DNA of 64,000 bases from positions 1,488,001 through 1,552,000 of the forward strand of contig NZ_CP071405.1 in NCBI RefSeq assembly GCF_022647325.1, given 5' to 3'. Of the stretch, positions 55,264 to 64,000 are shown piece by piece (positions within the stretch are counted from its first letter, which is position 1; every line of letters starts with the position of its first letter). A model generated the notes under the pieces. It was given only the letters and a program-made list of their open reading frames with translations. It was not told the origin of the DNA and did not search any database. This DNA comes from Pantoea deleyi (GTDB taxonomy: Bacteria; Pseudomonadota; Gammaproteobacteria; Enterobacterales; Enterobacteriaceae). The translations under genes were made by a program, and so were the position numbers.

Positions 55264-56220
55264 ATGAACCGATACATGCTGTTTCTGATTGCCCGGCGCA
55301 CGGGTGCCGGCATCCTGACGTTGCTTATCGTCTCGGCGGTGGTGTTTTTCATCACCAGCCTGCTGCCCGGTGACGCGGCGCAGATGATCCTGGGCCAGAA
55401 CGCCACGCCGGAAACGGTGGCGGCGTTACGGCAGCAACTGGGCCTCGACCAGCCGTTGCTGATGCGCTATCTCCACTGGCTGGCCGGGCTGGTGCAGGGT
55501 GATTTTGGCATCTCGTTTGCCAGTCATCTGCCGGTCTCGCAGCTGGTGGCGCAGCGCATCCCCGCGACCTTTGAACTGGCGGCTATCACCACGCTGATCT
55601 GCGTGCCGCTGGCGCTGCTGATCGGCATTCTGGCCGCGATGAATCGCGGCTCCCGGCTCGATCGTGCGCTGGTCATCGCGACGATGGCGACGGTGGCGGT
55701 GCCGGAGTTTCTGGTGGCGACGGTGGCGGTGCTGATCTTTGCCGTCCGGCTGCACTGGGTGTCGGCGATGTCATTCGGCAGCCCGGACAGCGACCTGCTG
55801 AGTTACCTCAAAGCGTACGCGCTGCCGGTGCTGACGCTCTGCTGCGTACTGGTGGCGCAGATGGCCCGTATGACACGCGCCGCCATTATCAATCAGCTCG
55901 ACAGCCCCTATCTGGAGATGGCGCAGCTGAAAGGGGTTTCGCCGCTCAGGGCCGTTCTGCGTCACGCGCTGCCTAACGCAGTCGGGCCGATTGCCAATGC
56001 CATCTCGCTCAGCCTCTCCTATCTGTTTGGCGGGGTCATCATCATCGAAACCATCTTCAGCTATCCCGGTCTGGCCAGCCAGCTGGTCGATGCGGTCAGC
56101 AACCGGGACCTGCCCGTGGTGCAGCTCTGCGTCATGCTGTTTGCCGCCTGTTACCTGGTGCTGCTGCTGCTGGCCGATATTCTGACTATCGCCTTTAACC
56201 CGAAATGGAGAAGCGCATGA
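55264..56220 (+). CDS. Peptide-type ABC transporter permease (DppB-like)
   Basis: A 318-residue inner-membrane permease: an N-terminal membrane segment (TGAGILTLLIVSAVVFFIT), FITSLLPGDAAQMILGQ, and the EAA-type loop LEMAQLKGVSPLRAVLRHAL. It has six expected membrane spans with the longer N-terminal periplasmic loop typical of DppB. ATG follows AGGGAG, 41 bp after the binding-protein gene. Overlaps the next permease gene by ATGA. Confidence 0.87.
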   Translation: MNRYMLFLIARRTGAGILTLLIVSAVVFFITSLLPGDAAQMILGQNATPETVAALRQQLGLDQPLLMRYLHWLAGLVQGDFGISFASHLPVSQLVAQRIPATFELAAITTLICVPLALLIGILAAMNRGSRLDRALVIATMATVAVPEFLVATVAVLIFAVRLHWVSAMSFGSPDSDLLSYLKAYALPVLTLCCVLVAQMARMTRAAIINQLDSPYLEMAQLKGVSPLRAVLRHALPNAVGPIANAISLSLSYLFGGVIIIETIFSYPGLASQLVDAVSNRDLPVVQLCVMLFAACYLVLLLLADILTIAFNPKWRSA

Positions 56221-57068
56221 ATACTCTCTTGTTGCCGTGGCGATTCCTGCAGTCGCTCTCCTGGTCAGGGCGGCTGGGGCTGCTGATGTCGCTGTTCTGG
56301 CTGCTGATGGCGCTGTTCGGCACCGCCCTGGCGCCGCACAGCATTGACGATATCGGCGGCGGTCCGCTGATGGGGGGCCTGACCACCGAGAACCTGCTGG
56401 GAACCGACTACCTGGGACGCGACATGCTGAGCCGCATTCTCTACGGTGCGAAGTTCTCCATCGGTCTGGCGCTGAGTGCCGCGCTGCTGGCCAGTCTGGT
56501 CGGCACGCTGCTGGCGTTGCTCGCCGCCGTAACCGGACGCTGGCTGGAAGAGCTGCTGGGCCGTATCAATGACGCGCTGCTGGTGCTGCCGGGCAAAGTG
56601 CTGTCGCTGATGATCGTGGCGGTGTTTGGCTCCTCGCTGCCGATGCTGGTTCTGACCGCCGTCTTTACCTACTGGCCAGGTGCCTTCCGCATCGCCTTTG
56701 CCATGGCCAGCTCGCTGCGCAGCATGGACTACGTGCGCGCCTCGCGGCTGCGCGGTGAAAGCCGCTGGTATATCGCAATCCACGATATTCTGCCCAACAT
56801 GGTGCACCCGATGCTGACTGACTTTGGCCTGCGCTTTGTCTACATCGTACTGCTGCTGAGCGGTCTGAGTTTCCTCGGGCTGGGTGTGCAGCCGCCCTAT
56901 GCCGACTGGGGCACGCTGGTACGTGAAAATATGCAGGGTCTGTTTGACGGCTCGCCTGCGGTGCTGATGCCTGCGCTGGCCATCGCCAGCCTGACTATCG
57001 GGGCCAATCTGTTTATCGACAGCCTGCAGGCGATGCGTCCGATGACTCTGGCGAAGGAGGGAGCATGA
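56217..57068 (+). CDS. Peptide-type ABC transporter permease (DppC-like)
   Basis: A 283-residue permease with an N-terminal membrane helix (GLLMSLFWLLMALFGTALAP), LLGTDYLGRDMLSRILYGAK (the DppC signature) and the EAA loop DYVRASRLRGESRWYIAIHD. ATG at 56217 overlaps the DppB-like stop; an in-frame ATG 12 bp upstream overlaps further but the GGAG just before 56217 favours this start. It pairs with the DppB-like protein. It also overlaps the ATPase gene by ATGA. Confidence 0.88.
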   Translation: MNTLLLPWRFLQSLSWSGRLGLLMSLFWLLMALFGTALAPHSIDDIGGGPLMGGLTTENLLGTDYLGRDMLSRILYGAKFSIGLALSAALLASLVGTLLALLAAVTGRWLEELLGRINDALLVLPGKVLSLMIVAVFGSSLPMLVLTAVFTYWPGAFRIAFAMASSLRSMDYVRASRLRGESRWYIAIHDILPNMVHPMLTDFGLRFVYIVLLLSGLSFLGLGVQPPYADWGTLVRENMQGLFDGSPAVLMPALAIASLTIGANLFIDSLQAMRPMTLAKEGA

Positions 57069-58729
57069 ACGTGACACCACATACTGCAATGCCCGTCATT
57101 TCCGTCGACAAACTGCGCGTGACGGCGCAGACCGATCGCGGTGAGGAGATTGACCTGGTTTCTGACATTCACTTTACGGTGCAGAAAGGGGAGGTACTGG
57201 CACTGATTGGTGAATCCGGTTCGGGTAAAACCACCATCGCAATGGCGTTGATGGGGTATGCCCGCAGCGGCTGCCGCATAGCCGAAGGGCATGTGCACGT
57301 AGCGGGCACCGACGTTAACAGCCTCACGCCGGGTCAGCTGCGCGCCTTTCGCGGCAACAAAGTCGCCTATATCGCGCAGAGTGCGGCGGCGTCGTTTAAC
57401 CCGGGCATGAAAATAATGGATCAGGTGATCGAGCCGGTCGTCATTCACGGCACGCTGACCCGCAGGGAGGCAAAAGCCAGGGCGATCGGCCTGTTCCGTG
57501 AGCTGGCGCTGCCGGATCCGGAGACTATTGGCGATCGCTATCCGCATCAGGTCTCGGGCGGCCAGTTACAGCGTCTGATGACGGCGATGGCGCTGATCGG
57601 TGAACCGGACGTGGTGATCCTGGACGAACCGACCACCGCGCTGGATGTGACGACGCAGGTGGAGGTACTGAAGGCGTTTCGCCGCGTGGTCCTGCAGCGT
57701 GGCGTCACTGCGATTTATGTCAGCCACGATCTGGCCGTGGTGGCGCAGATGGCTGACCGGATCCTGGTGCTGCTGCGGGGCAGAATGGCGGAGTATGGTT
57801 CGACCGCACACCTGATGGGCGCGCCGCAGGCGGACTACACCCGTCAGCTGATGGAGGCCGCACGGCAGAAAGAGCGGCCCAGCAACTGGTGCCCGGACTC
57901 GGCCGATATCCAGCCGTTGCTGGAAGTGCGCGACCTCAGTGCAGGATATGGCCCGCGAGGCAGCGACGGACAGCCAAAAATCCCTATTCTGGCGGGAATC
58001 AATCTTCAGCTGTGGAAAGGGCAGGCGATTGGCATTATTGGTGAGTCAGGCTCCGGCAAAACCACGCTGGCCCACGCCATCGCCGGGCTGAATGCGCCGA
58101 GTCAGGGACATATTCTGTTTAACGGCCATTACATCGCGGGCGATATGCAGAAACGCCCGGATAACGAGCTGCGGCGTATTCAGTATGTGTTTCAGATGGC
58201 AGACACGGCGCTGAACCCGGCCCACAGCGTGGAGCGGATCCTGTCGCGACCGCTGACGCTGTTTCACGGCCTGAGCGGGGCGGCCCGGCAGCAGCGGCTC
58301 TGGCAGCTGCTGGATCTGGTGCAGCTGCCGCGCAGCGTCCTGTGGCGGCGTCCCTGGGCGCTGTCGGGTGGACAGAAACAGCGTGTTAATCTGGCACGGG
58401 CGCTGGCGGCAGAGCCGGATCTGATCCTGTGCGATGAGGTTACCTCGGCGCTGGATACCGTGGTCGCCGCCGCGGTGCTCGACTTAATCAGTGAACTGCG
58501 CCGTGAGCTGGGGCTGGCCGTGATCTTCATCAGCCATGACATGCATGCGGTGCGTGCGGTATGCGATGAGATTGTGGTCATGAAGAGCGGCCGCATCGTC
58601 ACGCAGCTGGCACGCCAGGACTACGATAAACCGACCCGCGAGCTCTATTTCGAGCGGCTGAAGCGGGCGGTGCCGGAGCTGCGTCAGGGATGGCTCGACG
58701 AGCACGAAGAGATTTTAAAAGCGGAGTAA
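57065..58729 (+). CDS. Peptide-type ABC transporter ATPase, fused two-domain (GsiA/DppDF fusion)
   Basis: A 554-residue protein with two complete ABC domains, equivalent to DppD plus DppF. Domain 1 has GESGSGKTTIAMALMGYA, QVSGGQLQRLMTAMAL and VVILDEPTTALD; domain 2 has GESGSGKTTLAHAIAGL, ALSGGQKQRVNLARALA and LILCDEVTSALD. One Walker B reads CDEVTSALD, as is common in DppF-type domains. It energises the DppB/DppC-like pair. Ends the transporter unit; a 143-bp gap follows before the next gene. Confidence 0.88.
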   Translation: MNVTPHTAMPVISVDKLRVTAQTDRGEEIDLVSDIHFTVQKGEVLALIGESGSGKTTIAMALMGYARSGCRIAEGHVHVAGTDVNSLTPGQLRAFRGNKVAYIAQSAAASFNPGMKIMDQVIEPVVIHGTLTRREAKARAIGLFRELALPDPETIGDRYPHQVSGGQLQRLMTAMALIGEPDVVILDEPTTALDVTTQVEVLKAFRRVVLQRGVTAIYVSHDLAVVAQMADRILVLLRGRMAEYGSTAHLMGAPQADYTRQLMEAARQKERPSNWCPDSADIQPLLEVRDLSAGYGPRGSDGQPKIPILAGINLQLWKGQAIGIIGESGSGKTTLAHAIAGLNAPSQGHILFNGHYIAGDMQKRPDNELRRIQYVFQMADTALNPAHSVERILSRPLTLFHGLSGAARQQRLWQLLDLVQLPRSVLWRRPWALSGGQKQRVNLARALAAEPDLILCDEVTSALDTVVAAAVLDLISELRRELGLAVIFISHDMHAVRAVCDEIVVMKSGRIVTQLARQDYDKPTRELYFERLKRAVPELRQGWLDEHEEILKAE

Positions 58730-58872
58730 GCGGCACCCCTTCAGCAAGACTGAATGCGCCCACATTTACCCGTCTCTGCCGCCATTGCGGGCGGTGAGAC
58801 GCACGGGTCAGTTGCAATGCGGCAAGGTCGCCGCGCAGCCGATCGGTTACTGACAACAGAGGTCCTCTTTTT

Positions 58873-60204
58873 ATGCCTGCACCCCTTCGTTACGTACAGG
58901 ATAGTGTCAATTTTCCCGATTCCGCCGATGTGGTGGTCATTGGCGCCGGCATCGCCGGTGCTGCGGCCACCTTTGAGCTGGCGAAACAGGGCGTGAATGT
59001 CGTGCTCATCGAAAAAGGCCTGGTCGGGGCAGAGCAGTCGAGCCGTAACTGGGGCTGGTGTCGCCAGCAGAATCGCGATGAGCGTGAACTGCCGCTGATT
59101 ATGTATGCGCTGCAGCGCTGGGGCGAGCTTAATGAGGAGACGGGGGAGGAGCTGGGATTCCGTCGCAGCGGGCTGGTCTACGCGACACAGGAAGAGTCAG
59201 AGATTGCGGCCTGGGATAAATGGAACCAGATGGCAAAAGGCTACGGCATGCAGAGCGCTATCCTGACGGCGGAGCAGGCCAAAGCCATGACGCCCGGCAG
59301 CACCACCAACTGGCGGGGCGGCCTCTCCTCGCCGACCGACGGTCACGCCGAACCACGGCTGGCTGCGCCGGGGCTGGTGGCGGGGGCGCAGAAAAAAGGG
59401 GCGCTGCTGTTTCAGCAGTGCGCCGTACGCGGACTGGATATGGCTGCCGGACGGGTCAGCGGCGTCTGGACCGAGCGCGGGCTGATCAAAACCAGCCGGG
59501 TCATCTGTGCGGCGGGTGCCTGGACCTCCATGTTCTGTCGTCGCCACGGCATCGATCTGCCGCTGGGCAACGTGATCGGAACGGCCTTCCGTACGCAGCC
59601 TATCGAACAGGCGATCGCCATGCCGCTCTATACGCCCGGCTTCGCCTGCCGGCCCCAGCTGGATGGCAGTTACACCGTCTCGGTCTCCGGCCGGGGACGG
59701 CTGGAGCCAGGGGCGCAGGGGCTGCGCTATGCGCGTCAGTTCTATCCGACCTTTAAAAGTCGCCGGAAAAACCTCACGCTGAACCTCGGCCTGTCGCCGT
59801 TTTTCAATGGCCCGGAAGCGATGGGGCGCTGGGCTTTTGACCGCGAGTCGCCATTTGAACGTATGCGTATTCTCGATCCGGCCGCCGATACCGGGATTGT
59901 CGAAGAGGGGCTGGCGGCGATGCGACGGGAATATCCGGCGCTGGCCGGTCTCAGGCTGGCGCAGGCGTGGGGCGGCATGATTGACAGCACCCCGGATGCC
60001 ATTCCGGTGATCTCGGCGGTGGCAAAAGTGCCGGGACTGATACTCTCGGCGGGCTACAGCGCCCACGGCTTCGGCATCGGACCGGGCGCCGGACGACTGG
60101 CCGCCGATCTGGCAACCGAAGCCACACCGGTGGTGGATCCGACACCTTACCGCTACAGCCGTCTGGTTGACGGCAGCGGACTTGATACGCCAGGCATGAT
60201 GTAA
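58873..60204 (+). CDS. Second FAD-dependent oxidoreductase (DAO family)
   Basis: A 443-residue DAO-family flavoprotein: FAD motif ADVVVIGAGIAGAAATFELA, then GLVGAEQSSRNWGWCRQQNR, LSSPTDGHAEPRLAAPGL and the C-terminal GLILSAGYSAHGFGIGPGAG. It differs in sequence from the PuuB-like oxidase at 52256, so the two probably handle different amines or successive steps. The segment QSSRNWGWCRQQ is typical of a subgroup acting on D-amino acids or N-alkyl amino acids of unknown identity. GAGGT lies a little far (about 9-13 nt) from the ATG. Confidence 0.8.
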   Translation: MPAPLRYVQDSVNFPDSADVVVIGAGIAGAAATFELAKQGVNVVLIEKGLVGAEQSSRNWGWCRQQNRDERELPLIMYALQRWGELNEETGEELGFRRSGLVYATQEESEIAAWDKWNQMAKGYGMQSAILTAEQAKAMTPGSTTNWRGGLSSPTDGHAEPRLAAPGLVAGAQKKGALLFQQCAVRGLDMAAGRVSGVWTERGLIKTSRVICAAGAWTSMFCRRHGIDLPLGNVIGTAFRTQPIEQAIAMPLYTPGFACRPQLDGSYTVSVSGRGRLEPGAQGLRYARQFYPTFKSRRKNLTLNLGLSPFFNGPEAMGRWAFDRESPFERMRILDPAADTGIVEEGLAAMRREYPALAGLRLAQAWGGMIDSTPDAIPVISAVAKVPGLILSAGYSAHGFGIGPGAGRLAADLATEATPVVDPTPYRYSRLVDGSGLDTPGMM

Positions 60205-60215
60205 GGAGAACGCGA

Positions 60216-61058
60216 ATGAGCCTGACACTACGCGCAATGACACCCGATGATCTTGACGCCTGCTTCCAGATGACGCAGGTGCTGAAATGGCCCCACCGGC
60301 GGGAGGACTGGCAGCTGGCGCTGCAACTGGGTGAGGGGACGGTAATTGAAGAGCAGGGCCGGATCATCGGCAGCGCGATACTCTGGCGCTGGGGCGATCG
60401 CGCCGCCACGCTGGGGCTGGTGATTGTGGATAATCAGCAGCAGGGGCGCGGGCTGGGCAAACAGCTCATGCTGGCGCAACTGGAAAAAGTGCCCGACTGT
60501 CATGTCCGGCTGCACGCCACTGAAATGGGCAAGGGGTTGTATGAAAAGCTCGGTTTCGTCACCTGCGGCGAGATCCGCCAGCACCAGACCCGCGCCCTGA
60601 CCACGCTTCCGGCGGTGGCAATTCCGGCGGGGCTGCAACTGCGTCCGGCGACCCAGGCCGATCACGCCACGCTGGTGACGCTGGATCAGCAGGCAAACGG
60701 CATGTGCCGTCCGGCACTCTATGAACATTTACTGCGGGAGTGTCAGACGGTGCTGCTGGAGGATGCGGCACAACAGATTCAGGGCTTCGCCAGCCTGCGC
60801 CGTTTCGGCCACGGCTGGGCAATTGGCCCGGTGATCGCGGCGACGTTCCCGGTCGCGCAGGCGCTGGTCGCCACACTGATGCAGTCCCTTGAGGGGCAGT
60901 TTCTGCGTATCGACACCGATGCCAGCCTGCCGATGGCCAGCTGGCTTCATACCCTTGGGCTGGATCAGGTTGATGCTCCTGTCACGATGGTGCGCGGCAC
61001 GCCGTGGACGCCGCAGGGCATGCAGGCCTTCGGTCTCATGACTCAGGCGATGGCCTGA
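60216..61058 (+). CDS. GNAT-family N-acetyltransferase, two GNAT-like halves
   Basis: A 280-residue protein. The N-terminal GNAT domain (about residues 1-130) has LGLVIVDNQQQGRGLGKQLM, the acetyl-CoA loop Q-x-x-G-x-G, and HATEMGKGLYEKLGFV. The C-terminal half (RPATQADHATLVTLDQQANG onward) resembles a degenerate second GNAT domain. Ribosome site GGAGAA. Its gene overlaps the 2-hydroxyacid dehydrogenase gene by one base. It may acetylate an amine substrate or intermediate before the M20 hydrolase two genes on, but this is inference. Confidence 0.75.
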   Translation: MSLTLRAMTPDDLDACFQMTQVLKWPHRREDWQLALQLGEGTVIEEQGRIIGSAILWRWGDRAATLGLVIVDNQQQGRGLGKQLMLAQLEKVPDCHVRLHATEMGKGLYEKLGFVTCGEIRQHQTRALTTLPAVAIPAGLQLRPATQADHATLVTLDQQANGMCRPALYEHLLRECQTVLLEDAAQQIQGFASLRRFGHGWAIGPVIAATFPVAQALVATLMQSLEGQFLRIDTDASLPMASWLHTLGLDQVDAPVTMVRGTPWTPQGMQAFGLMTQAMA

Positions 61059-61984
61059 TGCATATCGTCTACAAATCCGAACCGGAACGCGGCCGCATCT
61101 GGCAACGCTGGCTGGCGGAACACGCACCCGATATTCAGTGGCATATCTGGCCCGAAACCGGCGATCCGGCGATGGTGGAGGCGCTGGTTGCCTGGCTGCC
61201 TCCGGCTGACATTCCGGCACGCTTTCCCCGGCTGAAGCTGCTGTTTTCAGTGGGAGCCGGCGCCGATCAGTTTGACCTGCATGCGCTGCCGCCCGACCTG
61301 CCGGTGATCAGAATGGTTGAGCCGGGGCTGACTCAGGGCATGGTCGAATATGTCACCTTCGCGGTGCTTGGCCTGCATCGCGACATGCCGCGCTATTTCC
61401 ATCAGCAACGTCAGCAGCAGTGGCTGGCCCACCGTGCAATCCCCGCCGCGCAGCGCCGGGTAGGGGTCATGGGGCTGGGTGAGCTGGGGCAGGCCGCGCT
61501 GGGGCAGCTGGTGGCGCTGGGCTTTGACTGCACAGGCTGGAGCCGCACGCCGCGCCACTGTCCCGGTGTTCGCTGCTGGCACGGCGACGATCAGCTGGCG
61601 GCGTTTCTGGCGCACAGCGAGATTCTGGTCTGCCTGCTGCCGCTGACCGAAACCACGCGGGGTCTGCTCAACCGGACGCTGTTCAGTCAGTTGCCACCGG
61701 GTGCGGCGCTGGTGCAGGTCGGGCGCGGCCCGCAACTGGCAGAGGACGATCTGCTGCAGGCGCTGGCAAGTGGTCAGCTGCGTGCCGCCGTGATTGACGT
61801 GACCGATCCGGAGCCGTTACCGCCCAACCATCCTTTCTGGCACCATCCCGCGATCTGGCTGACACCGCACATCGCCAGCCAGACACAGAATGAGAGTGCT
61901 ATTGCGGCCCTGCTGGAAAATCTGCGGCGCTATCAGCGAGGTGAGCCGCTGCACGGTGAAATCGACCGTTCGCGAGGATATTGA
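61058..61984 (+). CDS. D-2-hydroxyacid dehydrogenase (GhrA-like)
   Basis: A 308-residue NAD(P)-dependent dehydrogenase of the GhrA type. It has GVMGLGELGQAALGQLVALG as the Rossmann motif, LPLTETTRGLLNRTLFSQLP, then VQVGRGPQLAEDDLL with the substrate-orienting Arg, VTDPEPLPPNHPFWHHP carrying the family's Glu, and LTPHIASQT with the catalytic His. It probably reduces a 2-oxo acid such as glyoxylate, hydroxypyruvate or a pathway product. Starts at ATG 61058 (TGATG overlap with GNAT); longer upstream frames are shadows. Confidence 0.82.
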   Translation: MHIVYKSEPERGRIWQRWLAEHAPDIQWHIWPETGDPAMVEALVAWLPPADIPARFPRLKLLFSVGAGADQFDLHALPPDLPVIRMVEPGLTQGMVEYVTFAVLGLHRDMPRYFHQQRQQQWLAHRAIPAAQRRVGVMGLGELGQAALGQLVALGFDCTGWSRTPRHCPGVRCWHGDDQLAAFLAHSEILVCLLPLTETTRGLLNRTLFSQLPPGAALVQVGRGPQLAEDDLLQALASGQLRAAVIDVTDPEPLPPNHPFWHHPAIWLTPHIASQTQNESAIAALLENLRRYQRGEPLHGEIDRSRGY

Positions 61985-61985
61985 G

Positions 61986-63119
61986 ATGGAACACTTAGTG
62001 GCCCTGCGCCGCGATTTACATGCCCACCCGGAGCTGGGTTTTCAGGAGCAGCGCACCAGCGACATCGTGGCCCGTTTTCTGCAGGCGCTGGGCATTGAGG
62101 TGCATCGCGGTATCGGTAAAACCGGTGTCGTCGGGATACTGAAAAAGGGCAGCAGTCCGCGCATGATCGGCCTGCGGGCGGACATGGATGCGCTACCGAT
62201 GCGGGATCAGAGCGGCACGGCCTGGCAGAGCGGAACTGAGCCGGTGAGCCACGCCTGCGGCCATGACGGCCATACGGTGATGCTGCTGGGCGCTGCCGAA
62301 ACACTGGCGCGCGACGTCCATTTTGACGGCACGGTCTGCTTTATCTTTCAGCCGGCGGAAGAGGGGCTGGCGGGTGCACAGGCGATGATTGATGACGGCC
62401 TGTTCAGCCGGTTTCCCTGTGATGCCGTCTACGCCATTCATAACTGGCCGGAGCTGCCGCTCGGCCAGGTGCAGACCCGGCCCGGTCCCATTATGGCGGC
62501 GGCCGACCGGTTCGATATCCGCGTGCTGGGCGGCGGTGGCCATGCCGCGCAGCCTCATCTGACGGGCGATACCCTGCTGGCGATCAGCGAGCTGGTGGTA
62601 CAGCTCAATACGCTGGTTCCGCGCGCGCTCGATCCGTGCGAAACGGCGCTGCTGACCGTTACCCGGATGCAGGGGGGCTTTTCACACAACATGATCCCGT
62701 CAGAGGCGAGTATCACCGGCACGGTGCGCACCTTCAGCGCGGCCGCGCAGGACACGATTGAAGCCCGGCTGCGTCAGATGGCAGAGCACATCACCGCTGC
62801 CCATGGCCTTCGCGCCGAGGTCAGTTACCTGCGCTACTACCCGGCAACGCTGAACAGCGCGGCGGAGGCGCAGTTCTGTCTGAAGGCGCTGACAGCCGCA
62901 GGCCTCCGGGCGGACCTCGCCCCCCGGCCTGCGCTTACCTCCGAAGATTTTGCATTTATGCTGCAGGCGCGCCCCGGTGCCTATCTGTGGCTGGGTTCGG
63001 CACCCAGTAAGCCGCTGCACCACGCCGCGTATGACTTCAATGATGCGCTGATTCCATATGGCGTTGACGTTTTTGTCACGCTGATCCGCCAGGCGCTGGC
63101 GGAGAAATTTCCCTGCTGA
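61986..63119 (+). CDS. M20-family amidohydrolase (hippurate-hydrolase-like)
   Basis: A 377-residue M20D hydrolase: the Asp/Cys/His metal segment VSHACGHDGHTVMLLGA, the general-base Glu in FIFQPAEEGLAGAQAMI, the domain-swap His in GGGGHAAQPHLTGDTLL, and the C-terminal His in LHHAAYDFND. It cleaves N-acyl amino acids or amides. ATG at 61986 follows the dehydrogenase stop at once, so the pair is coupled. In this operon it would free an amine or amino acid from an amide-linked substrate for the oxidases or aminotransferase. It is not a close copy of the M20 gene at 34989. Confidence 0.83.
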   Translation: MEHLVALRRDLHAHPELGFQEQRTSDIVARFLQALGIEVHRGIGKTGVVGILKKGSSPRMIGLRADMDALPMRDQSGTAWQSGTEPVSHACGHDGHTVMLLGAAETLARDVHFDGTVCFIFQPAEEGLAGAQAMIDDGLFSRFPCDAVYAIHNWPELPLGQVQTRPGPIMAAADRFDIRVLGGGGHAAQPHLTGDTLLAISELVVQLNTLVPRALDPCETALLTVTRMQGGFSHNMIPSEASITGTVRTFSAAAQDTIEARLRQMAEHITAAHGLRAEVSYLRYYPATLNSAAEAQFCLKALTAAGLRADLAPRPALTSEDFAFMLQARPGAYLWLGSAPSKPLHHAAYDFNDALIPYGVDVFVTLIRQALAEKFPC

Positions 63120-63232
63120 ATGCTGCGGGATTTTGACAGGAAATGCCGCTGCATGGGGAATTACGGCAGCGTAATAAACCCGTGCATTGCGATACTTGAG
63201 CCAACCGAACGTTACGTGGATGAGGGTTTAGA

Positions 63233-64000
63233 ATGCAGAATGTCATGGCAGAACAGCAAGCATACTCCGATAACAGCCTGTTACTGGATGCACGTGAGCA
63301 GAACGTCCCGCGCGGAGTTGTGACCGCCCATCCGCTGGTGATCGAACGCGCCAGAGGCAGTGAAGTGTGGGACGTGGAGGGCAACCGCTATCTCGATTTT
63401 GTCGGTGGCATCGGCGTGCTGAATGTCGGCCACAATCACCCGGCGGTGGTCAATGCGGTCACCCGCCAGCTGGGCCTGGTCTCTCACGCCTGTTTTCAGG
63501 TGGTGGCCTATCCGGGCTACATCGAGCTGGCCCAGCGGCTGAACCAGCTGGTCGGCGGTGATGAGGCGTACAAAAGCGTCTTCTTCACCAGCGGCGCGGA
63601 AGCCGTGGAGAATGCGGTCAAGATTGCCCGCTCGCATACGCAGCGGCCTGGCATCATCGCGTTTGATGGGGCGTTTCATGGCCGGACTCTGCTGGGCGTC
63701 ACCCTGACCGGTATGTCCGCGCCTTACAAACAGAACTTTGGCCCGTTCCCCGGGGATATCTACCGGCTGCCTTTTCCGAATCCGCTGCACGGCATCACCG
63801 AAGCAGACTGCCTGAAGGCGCTGGAGCAGCTCTTTGCCGTGCAGATCCTGCCGGAGCGGGTCGCGGCGATCATCATTGAGCCGGTGCAGGGCGACGGCGG
63901 ATTCCTGCCTGCTGGCCCGGCCTTTATGCAGGCGCTGCGCCGGATCACCAGTCAGCACGGCATTCTGCTGATCTGCGATGAAGTGCAGTCCGGCTTCGGG
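63233..64000 (+). CDS. Class-III aminotransferase, 4-aminobutyrate-type (GabT/PuuE-like), 5' part
   Basis: The first 256 residues of a PLP-dependent class-III aminotransferase; the frame runs off the window. It has VTAHPLVIERARGSEVWDVE, YLDFVGGIGVLNVGHNHPAV, FTSGAEAVENAVKIARSHTQ, FDGAFHGRTLLGVTLTGM and IIEPVQGDGGFLP, ending at LLICDEVQSGFG with the PLP-contacting Asp; the PLP Lys lies beyond. It resembles GABA aminotransferases, and with the GabD-like gene at 48175 could convert GABA to succinate. Chosen start ATG 63233 has GAGGG upstream; an ATG at 63245 is also possible. Confidence 0.85.
   Translation, partial: MQNVMAEQQAYSDNSLLLDAREQNVPRGVVTAHPLVIERARGSEVWDVEGNRYLDFVGGIGVLNVGHNHPAVVNAVTRQLGLVSHACFQVVAYPGYIELAQRLNQLVGGDEAYKSVFFTSGAEAVENAVKIARSHTQRPGIIAFDGAFHGRTLLGVTLTGMSAPYKQNFGPFPGDIYRLPFPNPLHGITEADCLKALEQLFAVQILPERVAAIIIEPVQGDGGFLPAGPAFMQALRRITSQHGILLICDEVQSGFG

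Noticed and set aside
63120..63232. A sigma-54 promoter before the aminotransferase gene
   Set aside because: TGGGGAATTACGGCA looks similar but its GG and GC elements are not 10 bp apart.

Overview
The window looks like chromosome of a Pantoea- or Erwinia-like member of the Enterobacterales. The evidence is gene order: plaP, sbcB, dacD, yeeA, tmaR (yeeX), tRNA-Asn genes, nac and cbl lie in the relative order and orientation known from one region of the Escherichia coli chromosome, with proteins close to the E. coli ones. Between these backbone genes sit blocks that E. coli lacks at this locus. No transposase, integrase, plasmid gene or CRISPR array was seen.

Layout. 1-6.9 kb: the 3' end of plaP, then a complete threonate/erythronate (tetronate) catabolic operon, ltnD-otnK-otnC-otnI-ygbN, with its divergent DeoR-type regulator. 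6.9-12 kb: backbone genes sbcB, dacD, yeeA and tmaR; the first three use TTG starts. 12-19 kb: a LacI orthologue without lacZY, a PanE-like reductase, a PhnD-like protein, a luciferase-like flavin oxidoreductase, and katG behind an OxyR-type site. 19.2-40.9 kb: a stretch bounded by two same-strand tRNA-Asn copies. It holds a Gfo/Idh dehydrogenase, a TetR - sugar-lactone oxidase - GT8 glycosyltransferase group, YaiL, an RluA-like enzyme, a chemoreceptor, a large organosulfur-type gene cluster, and a decayed HigB toxin beside an intact HigA-type antitoxin.

28.8-39.4 kb is the most interesting accessory block. A one-permease amino-acid ABC transporter, an N-acetyltransferase, a two-component-type FMN monooxygenase, an M20 deacetylase and an MmgE/PrpD protein reproduce the gene set of the Bacillus subtilis yxeKLMNOPQ operon, which degrades S-(2-succino)cysteine through N-acetylation, oxygenation and deacetylation. 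Here the set is joined by a BisC-type molybdenum sulfoxide reductase and an iron-type alcohol dehydrogenase, suggesting an extended route for S-modified cysteines or their sulfoxides.

41-49.6 kb: an inositol/ribose-type ABC transporter, nac (sigma-54 promoter plus NtrC-type site), cbl and a GabD-like succinate-semialdehyde dehydrogenase. 50-64 kb: a long co-directional nitrogen-scavenging locus (aldehyde dehydrogenase, HAD hydrolase, two DAO-type flavoenzymes, a Tat-exported peptide-type binding protein with its ABC transporter, GNAT, 2-hydroxyacid dehydrogenase, M20 amidohydrolase, and a class-III aminotransferase cut by the window end). It is preceded by a symmetric NtrC-type site and a sigma-54 promoter match, so it is probably induced by nitrogen limitation. 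Its substrate is unknown; an amide- or peptide-linked amine handled by Puu/GABA-like chemistry is the best guess.

All functional calls are from reading protein sequences and motifs by eye; no database search was run.
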